DNA of 64,000 bases, taken from NCBI RefSeq assembly GCF_001522865.1, contig NZ_LOWB01000109.1, positions 186,001 to 250,000 on the forward strand. Reading direction: 5' to 3'. Below the pieces are notes generated by a model. That model worked only from the letters and a program-made list of their open reading frames with translations. It did not search any database and had not been told where the DNA came from. The stretch is from Burkholderia sp. TSV86. Lineage in GTDB: Bacteria; Pseudomonadota; Gammaproteobacteria; Burkholderiales; Burkholderiaceae. Shown here piece after piece: positions 55,413 to 64,000 of this stretch; position 1 is the first letter of the stretch; the number at the start of each line of letters is the position of its first letter. A program made the position numbers and the translations under genes.

Positions 55413-55995
55413 GTTCGGCCACCGTAAAGGTAAAGCGCTTCCAGTCGGAGGCGAGATTCCAATCGCGGTTGTTCACCGCGTCCACCTGAAACGGTTTCGG
55501 CATCAGCGCGGTATCGAGCTGCATGCGCACCGATGCGGTATAGGTTTCGCCCGGACTCACCTGGCTCTTGTCGATCACGTGCCATGACGTGACATGCTTG
55601 ACGATCGCGAGCGCCTCCTTCAACGTCGTGAAACCGACGAGCTGCAGGCCGCCCGTGGACACGCGGTAGTCGCGCGTGAGCGGCTGGTACGACAGCCGGA
55701 TCGTCTTCGATACCGAGACCGGCTGCTCGTCGAACCAATACCAGCGCGCGCGGCTCAGTTCGAAATCGGTCGTGAAATAGAGCGGAACGCCCTTGTTGAC
55801 CGCATCCTCAAGGCTGCTGTTCAGCTCGAAATCGAACTTCGCATCGAGACTCCAGCCGCTGCCGTCGGACTGCAGCGACGCGCGTTGCACAGCGATCGTA
55901 TCGGCATGCGCGACGGGAACGGCAGCAAGGCACAGCGTCAACGCGACCCAAAGCACGGCCGCGAGCCGAAGTGGAAAGAAGCGTTTGATCGTCAC
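55402..55995 (-). CDS. DUF4390 domain protein, secreted
   Basis: A 197 aa protein with a clear signal peptide (RFFPLRLAAVLWVALTLCLAAVPVAHAD, cleavage about residue 31). The mature part matches the DUF4390 pattern found next to ntrY-like genes in Betaproteobacteria (ASLQSDGSGWSLDAKFDFELN, and SYQPLTRDYRVSTGGLQLVGFTTLKEAL). Function unknown; linkage suggests an extracytoplasmic partner of the kinase. It overlaps rsmB by 4 bp upstream and the kinase gene by 11 bp downstream, so translation is coupled. Confidence 0.85.
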   Translation of the reverse strand: MTIKRFFPLRLAAVLWVALTLCLAAVPVAHADTIAVQRASLQSDGSGWSLDAKFDFELNSSLEDAVNKGVPLYFTTDFELSRARWYWFDEQPVSVSKTIRLSYQPLTRDYRVSTGGLQLVGFTTLKEALAIVKHVTSWHVIDKSQVSPGETYTASVRMQLDTALMPKPFQVDAVNNRDWNLASDWKRFTFTVAERAK

Positions 55996-57422
55996 CGTTT
56001 CTGAAAGCGCGCGTAGAAAAATCCGTCGTGATCGATATGCCGGCGCAAGCCGCCCGGCTCATCGACCGGCGCCCCGCCTGACGTGCTCCGCGGCAGCAAT
56101 TGCCCGGGCGCGTCCAATCGTACCGCATCTTGATAGGCGTCTCCAAACCAGCGCGCCTGCAACTCGCCTTCCTCCGGAAAGATCGAGCACGTGACGTAGA
56201 GCAGTTCGCCGCCCGGCTTCAACAGCGGCCAGAGCGCGCGGAGAATGCGGCGCTGTTCGGCGGCCAGCGCCGCAATATCGGCCTCGCGGCGCAACCAGCG
56301 AATATCGGGATGGCGGCGCACGATGCCGGACGCGGAGCACGGCACGTCCGCGAGAATACGATCGAACGCGCGGCCGTCGTGCCATTGCGCGGGCTCGCCC
56401 GCGTCGCCGACGCGCACGTCGCACCCGCCCCGGCCGGCCGGCAACGAAAGCCGCGCGAGATTCTCGCCGATGCGCTGCGCGCGCTGCGGATCGCTTTCGA
56501 GCGCGACGACTTCGACGTCGGCCAACTCAAGGATATGGCCCGTCTTGCCGCCGGGCGCCGCGCATGCGTCGAGCACGCGCATGCCGTCGCGCGCGCCAAG
56601 CCATTGAGCCGCGAACTGCGCGCCCGCATCCTGCACCGAAACAGCCCCTTCCGCGAAACCGGGAATCCGATCGACCGGCAGCGGCGACGCGAGCCGCACC
56701 GCATGACAGCCAATTTGCTCGGCGTCGATCTGTTCAACACGCAGTTTTTCGAGATAAGCGCCAGCCGTCATGCGGCGCGCATTCACGCGCAACGTCAGCG
56801 GCCCCGGCGCGTCGCCCGCCGCGAGCACGCGCTCCCACGCGTCGGGCCATGCGCGCGTCACCGCGTCGATCCACCACGCGTCGTAATTCCACCGCGCGCG
56901 CCGATCGGCTTGCACGCGCTCCAGCCAAACCGCCCGCTCGCGCAAAAAACGGCGCAACACCGCGTTGACGAGCCCTTTCGCAAATGCAAACTCGCGGCGC
57001 GCACCGATCGCGCTCACCGCTTGATCGACCACGGTGAAGGGCGCATACGGCGCATGCGCTTCATCGTCGACGAGCAGCGCGAACGCGCAGACGAGGAGTG
57101 CCTGCACGTGCGCGGGCGGCGGCTTCGCGACGAATTGCGCGATCAGCCATTGCGCCGTACCGCGCCGACGCATCGCGCGATACGCGATATCCTGGATCGC
57201 GCCGCGCGAAGCCGTCTGCACGCCAGCGGACAACTCTGCCTGCACGGCCGAAAGCGCAGCGGGCAATGCCACACCGCGCGCGACTGCGTCGACCGCCTGG
57301 GCTGCGCCATCGAGCGCGAAACCGAGCGAATCGGCACTGAGATGCAATGCCGACAGGCGCGGCGCGCGCGAACGCGCGGGCGCATCGGATGTACGGGATC
57401 GGGGACGGCGAATCTGGGTCAT
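55992..57422 (-). CDS. rsmB: 16S rRNA (cytosine-967 C5)-methyltransferase RsmB
   Basis: Methylates C967 of 16S rRNA. Residues about 20-175 are the NusB-like N-terminal domain (HLSADSLGFALDGAAQAVDAV, then AYAPFTVVDQAVSAIGARREFAFAKGLVNAVLRRF). The Rossmann domain has DACAAPGGKTGHILEL (about 284-299), the release cysteine in ADVPCSASGIVRRHPDIRW (about 355-373) and the catalytic cysteine in LYVTCSIFPEEGE (about 415-427). The length of 476 aa is slightly above E. coli (429) because of a basic N-terminal leader. It leads the operon rsmB-DUF4390-ntrY-ntrX-like. Confidence 0.93.
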   Translation of the reverse strand: MTQIRRPRSRTSDAPARSRAPRLSALHLSADSLGFALDGAAQAVDAVARGVALPAALSAVQAELSAGVQTASRGAIQDIAYRAMRRRGTAQWLIAQFVAKPPPAHVQALLVCAFALLVDDEAHAPYAPFTVVDQAVSAIGARREFAFAKGLVNAVLRRFLRERAVWLERVQADRRARWNYDAWWIDAVTRAWPDAWERVLAAGDAPGPLTLRVNARRMTAGAYLEKLRVEQIDAEQIGCHAVRLASPLPVDRIPGFAEGAVSVQDAGAQFAAQWLGARDGMRVLDACAAPGGKTGHILELADVEVVALESDPQRAQRIGENLARLSLPAGRGGCDVRVGDAGEPAQWHDGRAFDRILADVPCSASGIVRRHPDIRWLRREADIAALAAEQRRILRALWPLLKPGGELLYVTCSIFPEEGELQARWFGDAYQDAVRLDAPGQLLPRSTSGGAPVDEPGGLRRHIDHDGFFYARFQKR

Positions 57423-57768
57423 TGGAACTCAGTGCGCGCGGCGCGGGATACGAACTCGCGCCGAGCGAAGATAGGAAGGCATCAAGGGCCGGCTGACGGC
57501 CCAAGCGAAGGGGGATATTGTAGCGAGATTGCCAGATGACCCGTTCAGCCGGACGACCGAATGATTGCCGGCCTCGTCCGGCCGTCCACCGGACGCTCAC
57601 TCGCGCGCCGGCCCGAAACGATGCCTCGTGCGACAGGATTCGAATGCGCCCGGGGTTCGGCCATCCGGCAATCGGGCGCCATTCGAAAGACGCGGCGCTA
57701 ATGCTCAAACGTCGCCATTGCTCGACCAGCCGGCATCAACGGCGCCGCGCCCGCACCTGCGCTGCCTG
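57423..57768. other. Intergenic region between rsmB and htpX
   Basis: A TACAAT -10-like box on the minus strand near 57521-57516 could serve rsmB; no good -35 accompanies it. No htpX terminator, RNA gene or convincing protein gene was seen in the 346 bp. Confidence 0.35.
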
Positions 57769-58626
57769 TCAGTCGAAGCGGCCCGTGCGCGCCATTTCCA
57801 TCAAGCGGGCAATCCGCTCCTCGGTGGCCGGGTGCGTCGAGAACAGATTCTGCAAACCGCCTCCCGACAGAGGATTCATGATCATCATCTGCGCAGTGGC
57901 CGGATGCTGTTCCGCCGCCGGAAACGGGATGCCGGACGCATAGCGATGGATTTTGTCGAGCGCCGATGCGAGCGCCTGCGGATCGCCCGAAATTTGCGCA
58001 CCGCCGCGATCGGCCTCGAACTCACGCGCCCGCGAAATCGCCATCTGGATCAGCGCGCCTGCGATCGGCGCGAGCAGCGCGACCGCGATACCCGCGATCG
58101 GATTCGCAGGACGGCCGTTCTCGTCGCGCCCGCCGAAAAACATCGCGAAATTCGCGAGCGCGGAAATCGCGCCCGCCATCGTCGCGGAAATCGTCGAGAT
58201 CAGGATGTCGCGATGCTTGACATGCGCAAGCTCATGGGCCATCACACCACGCATCTCGCGCTCCGACAGCACTCGCAGAATGCCCGTCGTCGCGGCAACC
58301 GCCGCGTGCTCGGGGTTACGGCCGGTGGCAAACGCATTCGGCTGATCCTCGTCGATCAAATAGACGCGCGGCATCGGCAAATTCGCGCGCGTCGCCAGCT
58401 CGCGCACCATCCGGTAGAACTGCGGCGCCGTCGCCTCGTCGACTTCCTGCGCGTTGTACATGCGCAGAACCATCTTGTCCGAGAACCAGTACGAAAAGAA
58501 ATTCATACCGAGCGCAAGCAGCAGCGCGATCGTCATGCCGCGCGATCCGCCGATCATGCCGCCGATTACGATGAAGAGGGCCGTGATCGCGGCCATCAGC
58601 ATCGCCGTTTTGACCCAATTAAACAT
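57769..58626 (-). CDS. htpX: Membrane zinc metalloprotease HtpX
   Basis: An inner-membrane M48 protease for quality control of misfolded membrane proteins. It has two N-terminal helices (residues about 5-25 and 30-50), the zinc site HELAH in [16 protein letters not shown] (about 127-142), two further hydrophobic segments, and the third ligand in [14 protein letters not shown] (about 202-215). The ATG at 58626 ([10 protein letters not shown]) is 8 bp from AAGGAG; a GTG three codons earlier is poorly placed. Length 285 aa. Confidence 0.95.
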   Translation of the reverse strand: MFNWVKTAMLMAAITALFIVIGGMIGGSRGMTIALLLALGMNFFSYWFSDKMVLRMYNAQEVDEATAPQFYRMVRELATRANLPMPRVYLIDEDQPNAFATGRNPEHAAVAATTGILRVLSEREMRGVMAHELAHVKHRDILISTISATMAGAISALANFAMFFGGRDENGRPANPIAGIAVALLAPIAGALIQMAISRAREFEADRGGAQISGDPQALASALDKIHRYASGIPFPAAEQHPATAQMMIMNPLSGGGLQNLFSTHPATEERIARLMEMARTGRFD

Positions 58627-58736
58627 ATTTCCCACTCCTTATTCTCGTCTGCGGGGATCTCGCCGCACCGATATCGGCAACAGCGCTTGATTGTAAGCGA
58701 TCTGTTAGATAAGAGCTTGTCGAGAAAATTCAACCC

Positions 58737-59375
58737 TCAGCGCTGCGACGCCGCAAGCCTCACGCCAAGACCGATAAACGCACTGCCAATGCCCCGATCG
58801 AGCCATTTCTTCACACGAGGCTTGCCCGCGAAGCGCTGCGTGACGCCGGCCGCCACCCAAACGACGATGCACGACCACGTCGTGCCCATCACGACGAACA
58901 CCGCGCCCAGCGTCAAGAACGCCAGCACCTTATGGTCGCTGTCGGCCGCGACGAATTGCGGAAAGAACGACACGAAAAAGAGCACTACTTTCGGATTCAG
59001 CACGTTGGTCAGGAAGCCTTGCATGAAAAGCTGGCGCAACGATTTATCGGCGCCCAGCCACGCGCCGCCTTCAGTGGCCTGCGGCTCGTGCTTCGCGAAG
59101 ATGAGACGCACACCCAGATAGACGAGATAAGCCGCGCCCACGATCTTGATGACGGTAAACGCGGTGGCCGACGCGGCCAACACGGCCGTCAAGCCGAATG
59201 CGCACGCCAGCGCGTGGACGCAGCAGCCCGCCGAAATGCCCAGCGCGGACACGAGGCCCGCGCCGCGCCCCTGCGCGATGCTGCGGCCGACAACGTAGGC
59301 GGTGTCAGGCCCCGGCGTGATATTCAACAAAAAAACTGCCGCAACGAACAAGCCGAAATGAGTAATGCCGAACAT
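58737..59375 (-). CDS. LysE/RhtB-family amino-acid exporter
   Basis: A 212 aa inner-membrane translocator with six hydrophobic segments. The N-terminal signature VAAVFLLNITPGPDTAYVVGRSIAQGRGAGLVSALGI (residues about 11-47) and the central FMQGFLTNVLNPKVVLFFVSFFPQFV (about 117-142) define the LysE/RhtB group, which exports homoserine, threonine, lysine or related amino acids. The substrate is not readable. It is monocistronic, between fmt and htpX. Confidence 0.9.
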   Translation of the reverse strand: MFGITHFGLFVAAVFLLNITPGPDTAYVVGRSIAQGRGAGLVSALGISAGCCVHALACAFGLTAVLAASATAFTVIKIVGAAYLVYLGVRLIFAKHEPQATEGGAWLGADKSLRQLFMQGFLTNVLNPKVVLFFVSFFPQFVAADSDHKVLAFLTLGAVFVVMGTTWSCIVVWVAAGVTQRFAGKPRVKKWLDRGIGSAFIGLGVRLAASQR

Positions 59376-59499
59376 GCGATTCCTCGAAACGGATTAGCGA
59401 AGAGATTCTACGTGCGCGCGCCGCGCATAGCGACCTGGTCGTTCAGCCGATTGCGTCGCGCGCGCGATTGCGTTGAACTCGTATCCGGCGGCGGCGCGG

Positions 59500-60483
59500 C
59501 TACGCAACGCCGGGAAGCTCGAAGCGCTGCCCGGCCGCCACGGGCGAGCCGGCGAGAAATTCACGGGCAGGCAAGCGCTTGCCGCCGGGCTTCTGCAACT
59601 GCGTGACGCGCAGCGCCCCTTCGCCGCAGGCGATCACGACGCCATCGGGACCGGCGTCGACGATCGTGCCGGGCACCGCGTCGCCACGCGAGGCCACTGC
59701 GTCGGCGGCCCAAAGTTTGAGCGCCACGCCATCGAGCGTGCCAATGCCGCCCGGAAACGGGTCGAACGCCCGCACTTGCCGAGCGAGCGCTGCCGCCGGC
59801 TTGCGCCAGTCAAGCGCCGCCTCGTGCTTGGCGATCTTCTCGGCATACGTCACGCCTTCGGCGGGCTGCGGCGTCGACGCAAGCGAGCCGGCGCGCTCCA
59901 GCTCGGCAAGCGCGTCGACGATAAGCCGCGCGCCGGCCGCGGCAAGCTTATCGTGCAGCGTAGCCGTCGTATCGTCGGGCGCGATCGCGACACGCGCGTC
60001 GTAAAGCATCGCACCCGTATCGAGCCCGGCGTCCATTTGCATCAGCGTGACGCCCGTTTGCGCATCGCCCGCCTCGATTGCGCGGTGAATCGGCGCGGCG
60101 CCGCGCCAGCGCGGCAGCAACGACGCATGAATATTGATGCAGCCGTGGCGCGGCAGATCGAGCACCTCCTGCGGCAGCAACAAGCCATACGCGGCGACCA
60201 CCATCACATCGTGCGGCGTCGCGTGCAGCAGCTCGAGCGCGGCGGCCGCCTCGGCCGGATACTTGCCCGCGCGGCGCAGCGACGCGGGCTGTGCAACGGC
60301 AATGCCGCGCTCGAGCGCGTAGCGCTTCACTGCGCTCGCCTGCAGCTTCATCCCGCGTCCAGCCGGGCGATCCGGCTGGGTGAGCACGAGCGGCACCGGG
60401 AAACCGGCTTCATGGATCGCGGCAAGCGCCGCCGCGGCAAACTCCGGCGTACCGGCAAAAACGACCCGCAGTGAATGTGTCAT
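59500..60483 (-). CDS. fmt: Methionyl-tRNA formyltransferase
   Basis: Formylates initiator Met-tRNA. The N-terminal catalytic domain has [17 protein letters not shown] (residues about 8-24), the formyl-tetrahydrofolate site [21 protein letters not shown] (about 116-136) and the Asp in [17 protein letters not shown] (about 144-160). The C-terminal OB-fold tRNA-binding domain runs from about 210. The length of 327 aa is slightly over E. coli (315). It follows def by 42 bp on the same strand, the common def-fmt pair. Confidence 0.96.
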   Translation of the reverse strand: MTHSLRVVFAGTPEFAAAALAAIHEAGFPVPLVLTQPDRPAGRGMKLQASAVKRYALERGIAVAQPASLRRAGKYPAEAAAALELLHATPHDVMVVAAYGLLLPQEVLDLPRHGCINIHASLLPRWRGAAPIHRAIEAGDAQTGVTLMQMDAGLDTGAMLYDARVAIAPDDTTATLHDKLAAAGARLIVDALAELERAGSLASTPQPAEGVTYAEKIAKHEAALDWRKPAAALARQVRAFDPFPGGIGTLDGVALKLWAADAVASRGDAVPGTIVDAGPDGVVIACGEGALRVTQLQKPGGKRLPAREFLAGSPVAAGQRFELPGVA

Positions 60484-60525
60484 AGCAAATGAATCGGGAA
60501 GCAGACAGTGCTGCGGCCGCGCGCA

Positions 60526-61029
60526 TTACATCGCGCGTTCGAGTTTCTTCATCTTCGTCTTGATCCGGCTTTGCTTGAGCGGCGACAGATATTGAACGAA
60601 TACGCGCCCCAGCAGGTGATCCATCTCGTGCTGCACGCACACCGCGAGGAGCCCTTCGCAATCAATCTCGAACGTCTCGCCATGTTCGTTCAGCGCGCGC
60701 ACGCGCACGCGCTCGGGCCGCTCGACCTCGTCGTAGATGCCGGGCACCGACAAACAGCCCTCCTCATACACCTGCTTACCGTCGCTCGACCAGATGATTA
60801 CCGGATTGATGAAGACGCGCAGCTCGTTCTTTTCTTCGGACACGTCGATCACGATCACGCGCTCGTGCACGTCAACCTGCGTTGCCGCCAGGCCGATGCC
60901 AGGCGCGGCGTACATCGTCTCGGCCATGTCGGCGACGAGCTTGCGGATCCGGTCGTCAACCTTGTCGACCGGCTTGGCGACCTTGTGCAGCCGCTTGTCG
61001 GGGTAATGGAGGATGTTCAGCAAAGCCAT
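60526..61029 (-). CDS. def: Peptide deformylase
   Basis: Removes the N-formyl group from nascent proteins. All three metal-site motifs are present: GIGLAATQ (residues about 44-51), EGCLSVPG (about 90-97) and [12 protein letters not shown] (about 133-144). The length of 167 aa is typical. The ATG at 61029 ([14 protein letters not shown]) is canonical; the upstream in-frame open region has no family character. It is divergent from dprA across 240 bp. Confidence 0.97.
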   Translation of the reverse strand: MALLNILHYPDKRLHKVAKPVDKVDDRIRKLVADMAETMYAAPGIGLAATQVDVHERVIVIDVSEEKNELRVFINPVIIWSSDGKQVYEEGCLSVPGIYDEVERPERVRVRALNEHGETFEIDCEGLLAVCVQHEMDHLLGRVFVQYLSPLKQSRIKTKMKKLERAM

Positions 61030-61269
61030 GATGTTCAGGTTTGGGAGGAACGAGCGATCTGCCTGCGTTAGCCGTCCGGCAGACTGCCGCGACGCGCTCC
61101 CCGGCGTCAAGATGGAGCCGACGCCGTAGCATAGCCCGTGCGTCGAGACGGCCGGCACAGCGCCGTGATTCCGCGCGCACGGCACTTCGTTCTTCGTTTT
61201 ATTTCGGATGATGAAAATTTTATCACGGCATGACACGTATCGCAGGCCACGCCTCTCGAGGATCAACTC

Positions 61270-62520
61270 ATGCCGCCGCTGATGCTCACGCGCGCCGAAC
61301 TCGCCGCGTGGGTGCGGTTCGCGGCGTTATCCGGCGTGCCTTCGGCGGCGCGCACGGCACTCGTCGACGCATTTGCGTCGCCGGCTGCGCTTTTCGACGC
61401 GTCCCATGCGGAATTGGCGGCACTCGTCGGCGAGGCGGCCGCGCGCGCCGTGCTCATGCCGCCCGCCGACGATTTTGCGCGCCGTGTCGACCTAACGCTC
61501 GCCTGGATCGACGAGCCAGGCAACGCGCTCGTCACGCAGCGCGATCCGGCCTATCCCGGCACGTTCGCGGCGCTGCACGATCCCCCGCCGCTGCTATATA
61601 TAAAAGGGCGGATCGAATTGCTCCATGCGCGCGCTGTCGCGATCGTCGGCAGCCGGAGCGCGACGCCGCAAGGGCTTGCTGACGCAACCCGCTTCGCGCG
61701 CGAGTTGTCTGATGCTGGGCTTGCGATCGTATCGGGCCTCGCGCTGGGCATCGACGGCGCCGCGCACCGCGGCGGCCTCGACGGCGCGAGCAGCACGGTC
61801 GCCGTGATCGGCACCGGCGCGGACCTCGTCTACCCGGCCCGGCATCATGCGCTTGCACACGAAATCGCCGAGCGCGGTGCGCTCGTTTCCGAATGGCCGC
61901 TCGGCACGCCAGCCCGCTCCGCGCATTTTCCACAACGCAACCGGCTGATCGCCGCGTTGGCGGGGGGCGTGCTGATCGTCGAGGCAGCGCTGCGATCCGG
62001 CTCGCTGATCACCGCGCGGCTCGCAAACGACATGGGCCGCGACGTGTTTGCGATTCCCGGCTCGATTCACGCGCCGCTGTCGCAGGGGTGTCACGCGCTG
62101 ATCCGCGATGGCGCGAAGCTCGTCGAGACAGCCTCGGACGTGCTCGATGAATTTGGTCCCGCCCCCGCGCGGCCAGCGGCCGCGAGCCGGGCAGCGGCAG
62201 TGCGGGCCACTGCGCCCGCCGAACCGGCCGCGTCAGTCGGCTCGGCCGGCTCAGCCCAGCCCGGCGCGCCGATCGAACAGGAGGAGCCGGGCACCGACGC
62301 CCGCCGGCTGCTCGATGCAATCGGCTACAGCCCCGTGCCGCTCGAACTGCTCGCGCAGCGCGCGGCGCTGCCGGCCGATGCGCTGCACCGTCTGCTGCTG
62401 CAACTCGAGCTGGCCGGCCGCATCGCGGCGCTGCCGGGCGGCCGCTATACCCGCGTCGACAGCTCGCCGCAGCACCCGCAAGCGCGCGGGACGAGCGCCG
62501 TGCTAAATTCCGGCCAATAG
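61270..62520 (+). CDS. dprA: DNA-processing protein DprA
   Basis: Binds incoming single-stranded DNA and loads RecA during natural transformation. The N-terminal SAM-like part spans residues about 5-85. The Rossmann-fold core (about 90-300) shows [60 protein letters not shown] and [21 protein letters not shown] Pro/Ala-rich linker (about 300-340) leads to a C-terminal winged helix (about 345-400, [43 protein letters not shown]). The length of 416 aa fits Proteobacteria. Confidence 0.93.
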   Translation: MPPLMLTRAELAAWVRFAALSGVPSAARTALVDAFASPAALFDASHAELAALVGEAAARAVLMPPADDFARRVDLTLAWIDEPGNALVTQRDPAYPGTFAALHDPPPLLYIKGRIELLHARAVAIVGSRSATPQGLADATRFARELSDAGLAIVSGLALGIDGAAHRGGLDGASSTVAVIGTGADLVYPARHHALAHEIAERGALVSEWPLGTPARSAHFPQRNRLIAALAGGVLIVEAALRSGSLITARLANDMGRDVFAIPGSIHAPLSQGCHALIRDGAKLVETASDVLDEFGPAPARPAAASRAAAVRATAPAEPAASVGSAGSAQPGAPIEQEEPGTDARRLLDAIGYSPVPLELLAQRAALPADALHRLLLQLELAGRIAALPGGRYTRVDSSPQHPQARGTSAVLNSGQ

Positions 62521-62573
62521 CGGCGTGAGCGCGGGAGCTTCCCGCACCGCCGCCCGACCAAACAAGGAAAACC

Positions 62574-62945
62574 ATGCCCGCGCTGAATCTCGACACCGAC
62601 GAGGATCGGATCGCCGAGCGCCTCCGGAATCCGGACACGCTGTTCGTCGCCTGCCTATGCGCCGAGTGGTGCGGCACGTGCCGCGAATACCAAACCACTT
62701 TTGACACGCTGGCCGCCGCCCACCCCGAAGCCTGCTTCGCGTGGATCGATATCGAAACGCACGCCGACCGGCTCGACGAACTCGACGTCGAGAATTTTCC
62801 GACCCTTTTGATCGAAGACGCTAGCGCCGTGCGCTTCTTCGGCACCGTGCTGCCGCACGCGGGCATCGTCGATCGCATGCTGTCCGACCTGACCGCGCTG
62901 CCGGGCGTGCCGCACGCGCCCAAGCTTCGCAATTTGTTCGAATAA
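62574..62945 (+). CDS. Thioredoxin-family protein
   Basis: A 123 aa cytoplasmic thioredoxin-fold protein with active site CAEWCGTCREY (residues about 30-40, CGTC) and the cis-Pro in VENFPTLLIED (about 72-82). There is no signal peptide. The sequence diverges from TrxA, whose site is CGPC, so a specialised reductase is likely; its partner is unknown. It begins 53 bp after dprA, possibly cotranscribed. Confidence 0.85.
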   Translation: MPALNLDTDEDRIAERLRNPDTLFVACLCAEWCGTCREYQTTFDTLAAAHPEACFAWIDIETHADRLDELDVENFPTLLIEDASAVRFFGTVLPHAGIVDRMLSDLTALPGVPHAPKLRNLFE

Positions 62946-63154
62946 AATTGTCCGGCCCTCAAAAAATGAGCATCGAAGAAAATTTTTCCACCTGTTTACG
63001 CCGGGATGCACGCGTCAGGCTTGCCGCCGCCCTTGCCCCCACTTATGATGACCCGCTTTTTGCTGTGCAGGCTCCCAATGCGGCGCTGTGTGCTATAAAG
63101 CCGTCGTAAAAGAGCCTGTAACCGGGTTCGCCCGGTCCACCCATATACATTGTC

Positions 63155-64000
63155 ATGTCGAAAGCACTCATCATTGCGGAAAAGCCTTCTGTCGCGAACG
63201 ACATCGCGCGAGCTTTGGGCGGCTTTACCAAGCATGACGAATATTACGAAAGCGACGAGTACGTGCTGTCGTCGGCGGTCGGCCACCTGCTCGAAATCGC
63301 CGCGCCGGAAGAATACGAAGTCAAGCGCGGCAAATGGAGCTTTGCGCATCTGCCGGTCATTCCGCCGCACTTCGATCTGAATCCGATCGCGAAAAGCGAG
63401 TCGCGCCTGAAGGTACTGACCAAGCTGATCAAGCGCAAGGACATCGACCGTCTGATCAACGCCTGCGACGCGGGGCGCGAGGGCGAGCTGATCTTCCGCC
63501 TGATCGCGCAACACGCCAAGGCGAAACAACCGGTTCAGCGGCTGTGGCTGCAATCGATGACGCCCGCGGCAATCCGCGACGGCTTCGCCCATCTGCGCGG
63601 CGACAACGAAATGCAGCCGCTCGCCGACGCCGCGCGCTGCCGCTCGGAGGCCGACTGGCTTGTCGGCATCAACGGCACGCGCGCAATGACCGCGTTCAAC
63701 AGCAAGGGTGGCGGTTTCTTCCTGACGACGGTTGGCCGCGTGCAAACGCCGACGCTGTCGATCGTCGTCGAGCGCGAGGAAAAGATTCGACGCTTCGTGC
63801 CGCGCGACTACTGGGAAGTGCGAGCCGAGTTCGTCTGCGCGGGCGGCTTCTATGAAGGCCGCTGGTTCGATCCGAAGTTCAAGAAAGACGAGTTTGATCC
63901 CGAGAAGCGCGACTCGCGCCTCTGGAGCCTGCCCGCCGCCGAGACGATCGTCGCCGCCTGCCGCGATCAGCTCGGCATCGTCAGCGAGGAATCAAAGCCG
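63155..64000 (+). CDS. topB: DNA topoisomerase III (3' part beyond the window)
   Basis: A type IA topoisomerase that decatenates replication intermediates. The TOPRIM domain starts SKALIIAEKPSVANDIARAL (residues about 2-21), with the acidic residues in INACDAGREGELIFRLIAQH (about 108-127), and the domain before the active-site Tyr has SEADWLVGINGTRAMTAF and FFLTTVGRVQTPTLSIVVEREE. The window ends after residue 282, so the nucleophilic Tyr side and C-terminus are not seen. The ATG at 63155 is canonical for TopB. Confidence 0.95.
   Translation, partial: MSKALIIAEKPSVANDIARALGGFTKHDEYYESDEYVLSSAVGHLLEIAAPEEYEVKRGKWSFAHLPVIPPHFDLNPIAKSESRLKVLTKLIKRKDIDRLINACDAGREGELIFRLIAQHAKAKQPVQRLWLQSMTPAAIRDGFAHLRGDNEMQPLADAARCRSEADWLVGINGTRAMTAFNSKGGGFFLTTVGRVQTPTLSIVVEREEKIRRFVPRDYWEVRAEFVCAGGFYEGRWFDPKFKKDEFDPEKRDSRLWSLPAAETIVAACRDQLGIVSEESKP

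Overview
The window is a dense, GC-rich (about two-thirds G+C by eye) piece of a bacterial chromosome. Its gene content and protein sequences point to the betaproteobacterial genus Burkholderia, most likely the B. pseudomallei/thailandensis group, and to the large housekeeping chromosome. Nearly everything is core genome. I saw no insertion sequence, prophage, integron, CRISPR array or secretion island.

Layout. 1-13.7 kb: the 3' end of a flagellar locus (fliK), a small set of oxidative enzymes (GMC oxidoreductase, AidB-like acyl-CoA dehydrogenase, coniferyl-aldehyde dehydrogenase), the remnant of an MFS transporter, srkA, two intact transporters, an aldo/keto reductase, small membrane proteins and a PhyH-type dioxygenase. 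14-21 kb: metK on the minus strand, divergent from lpxL-dapF-DUF484-xerC-rlmI. 21-25.3 kb: a COG0523 zinc-type GTPase, dksA and hslVU. 25.5-27.7 kb: a RegB/RegA-type redox two-component system preceded by a Cys-rich CWC protein. 28-35 kb: argB, a HAD hydrolase, slmA, metX-metW, an AmpG-like permease and an M48 protease. 35-39.4 kb: an AraC regulator divergent from a zinc alcohol dehydrogenase, exonuclease III and PPK2. 39.5-49.7 kb: the gatCAB operon divergent from the cell-shape operon mreBCD-mrdAB. 49.9-51.8 kb: queC, queE and queD for 7-deazaguanine/queuosine precursor synthesis. 52.2-61 kb (minus strand): tRNA-Phe, an NtrY/NtrX-like system, a DUF4390 gene, rsmB, htpX, a LysE-type exporter, fmt and def. 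61.3-64 kb: dprA, a thioredoxin-fold protein and the start of topB, which is cut by the window end.

The most interesting signal is regulatory. The 5' leaders of metK (S-adenosylmethionine synthetase) and metX (homoserine O-acyltransferase) each carry what reads as a SAM-II class riboswitch: a GC-rich P1 stem, a loop containing GA-UU and ending in UUGC, an A-rich segment, a distal GCUAAAG, and a GAC/GUC pseudoknot that covaries between the two copies. Both copies have an additional hairpin inserted between P1 and GCUAAAG. If confirmed, one ligand would control both entry into methionine synthesis (metX-metW) and conversion of methionine to SAM (metK). Other points of interest are a DksA whose zinc finger keeps one of four cysteines and sits beside a zinc-type GTPase, a palindrome-rich segment that extends the GatA reading frame, an Ala/Pro-rich insertion inside the RlmI-type methyltransferase, a 3 x 14 bp tandem repeat, and two Fis-type response regulators that lack the usual AAA+ domain.
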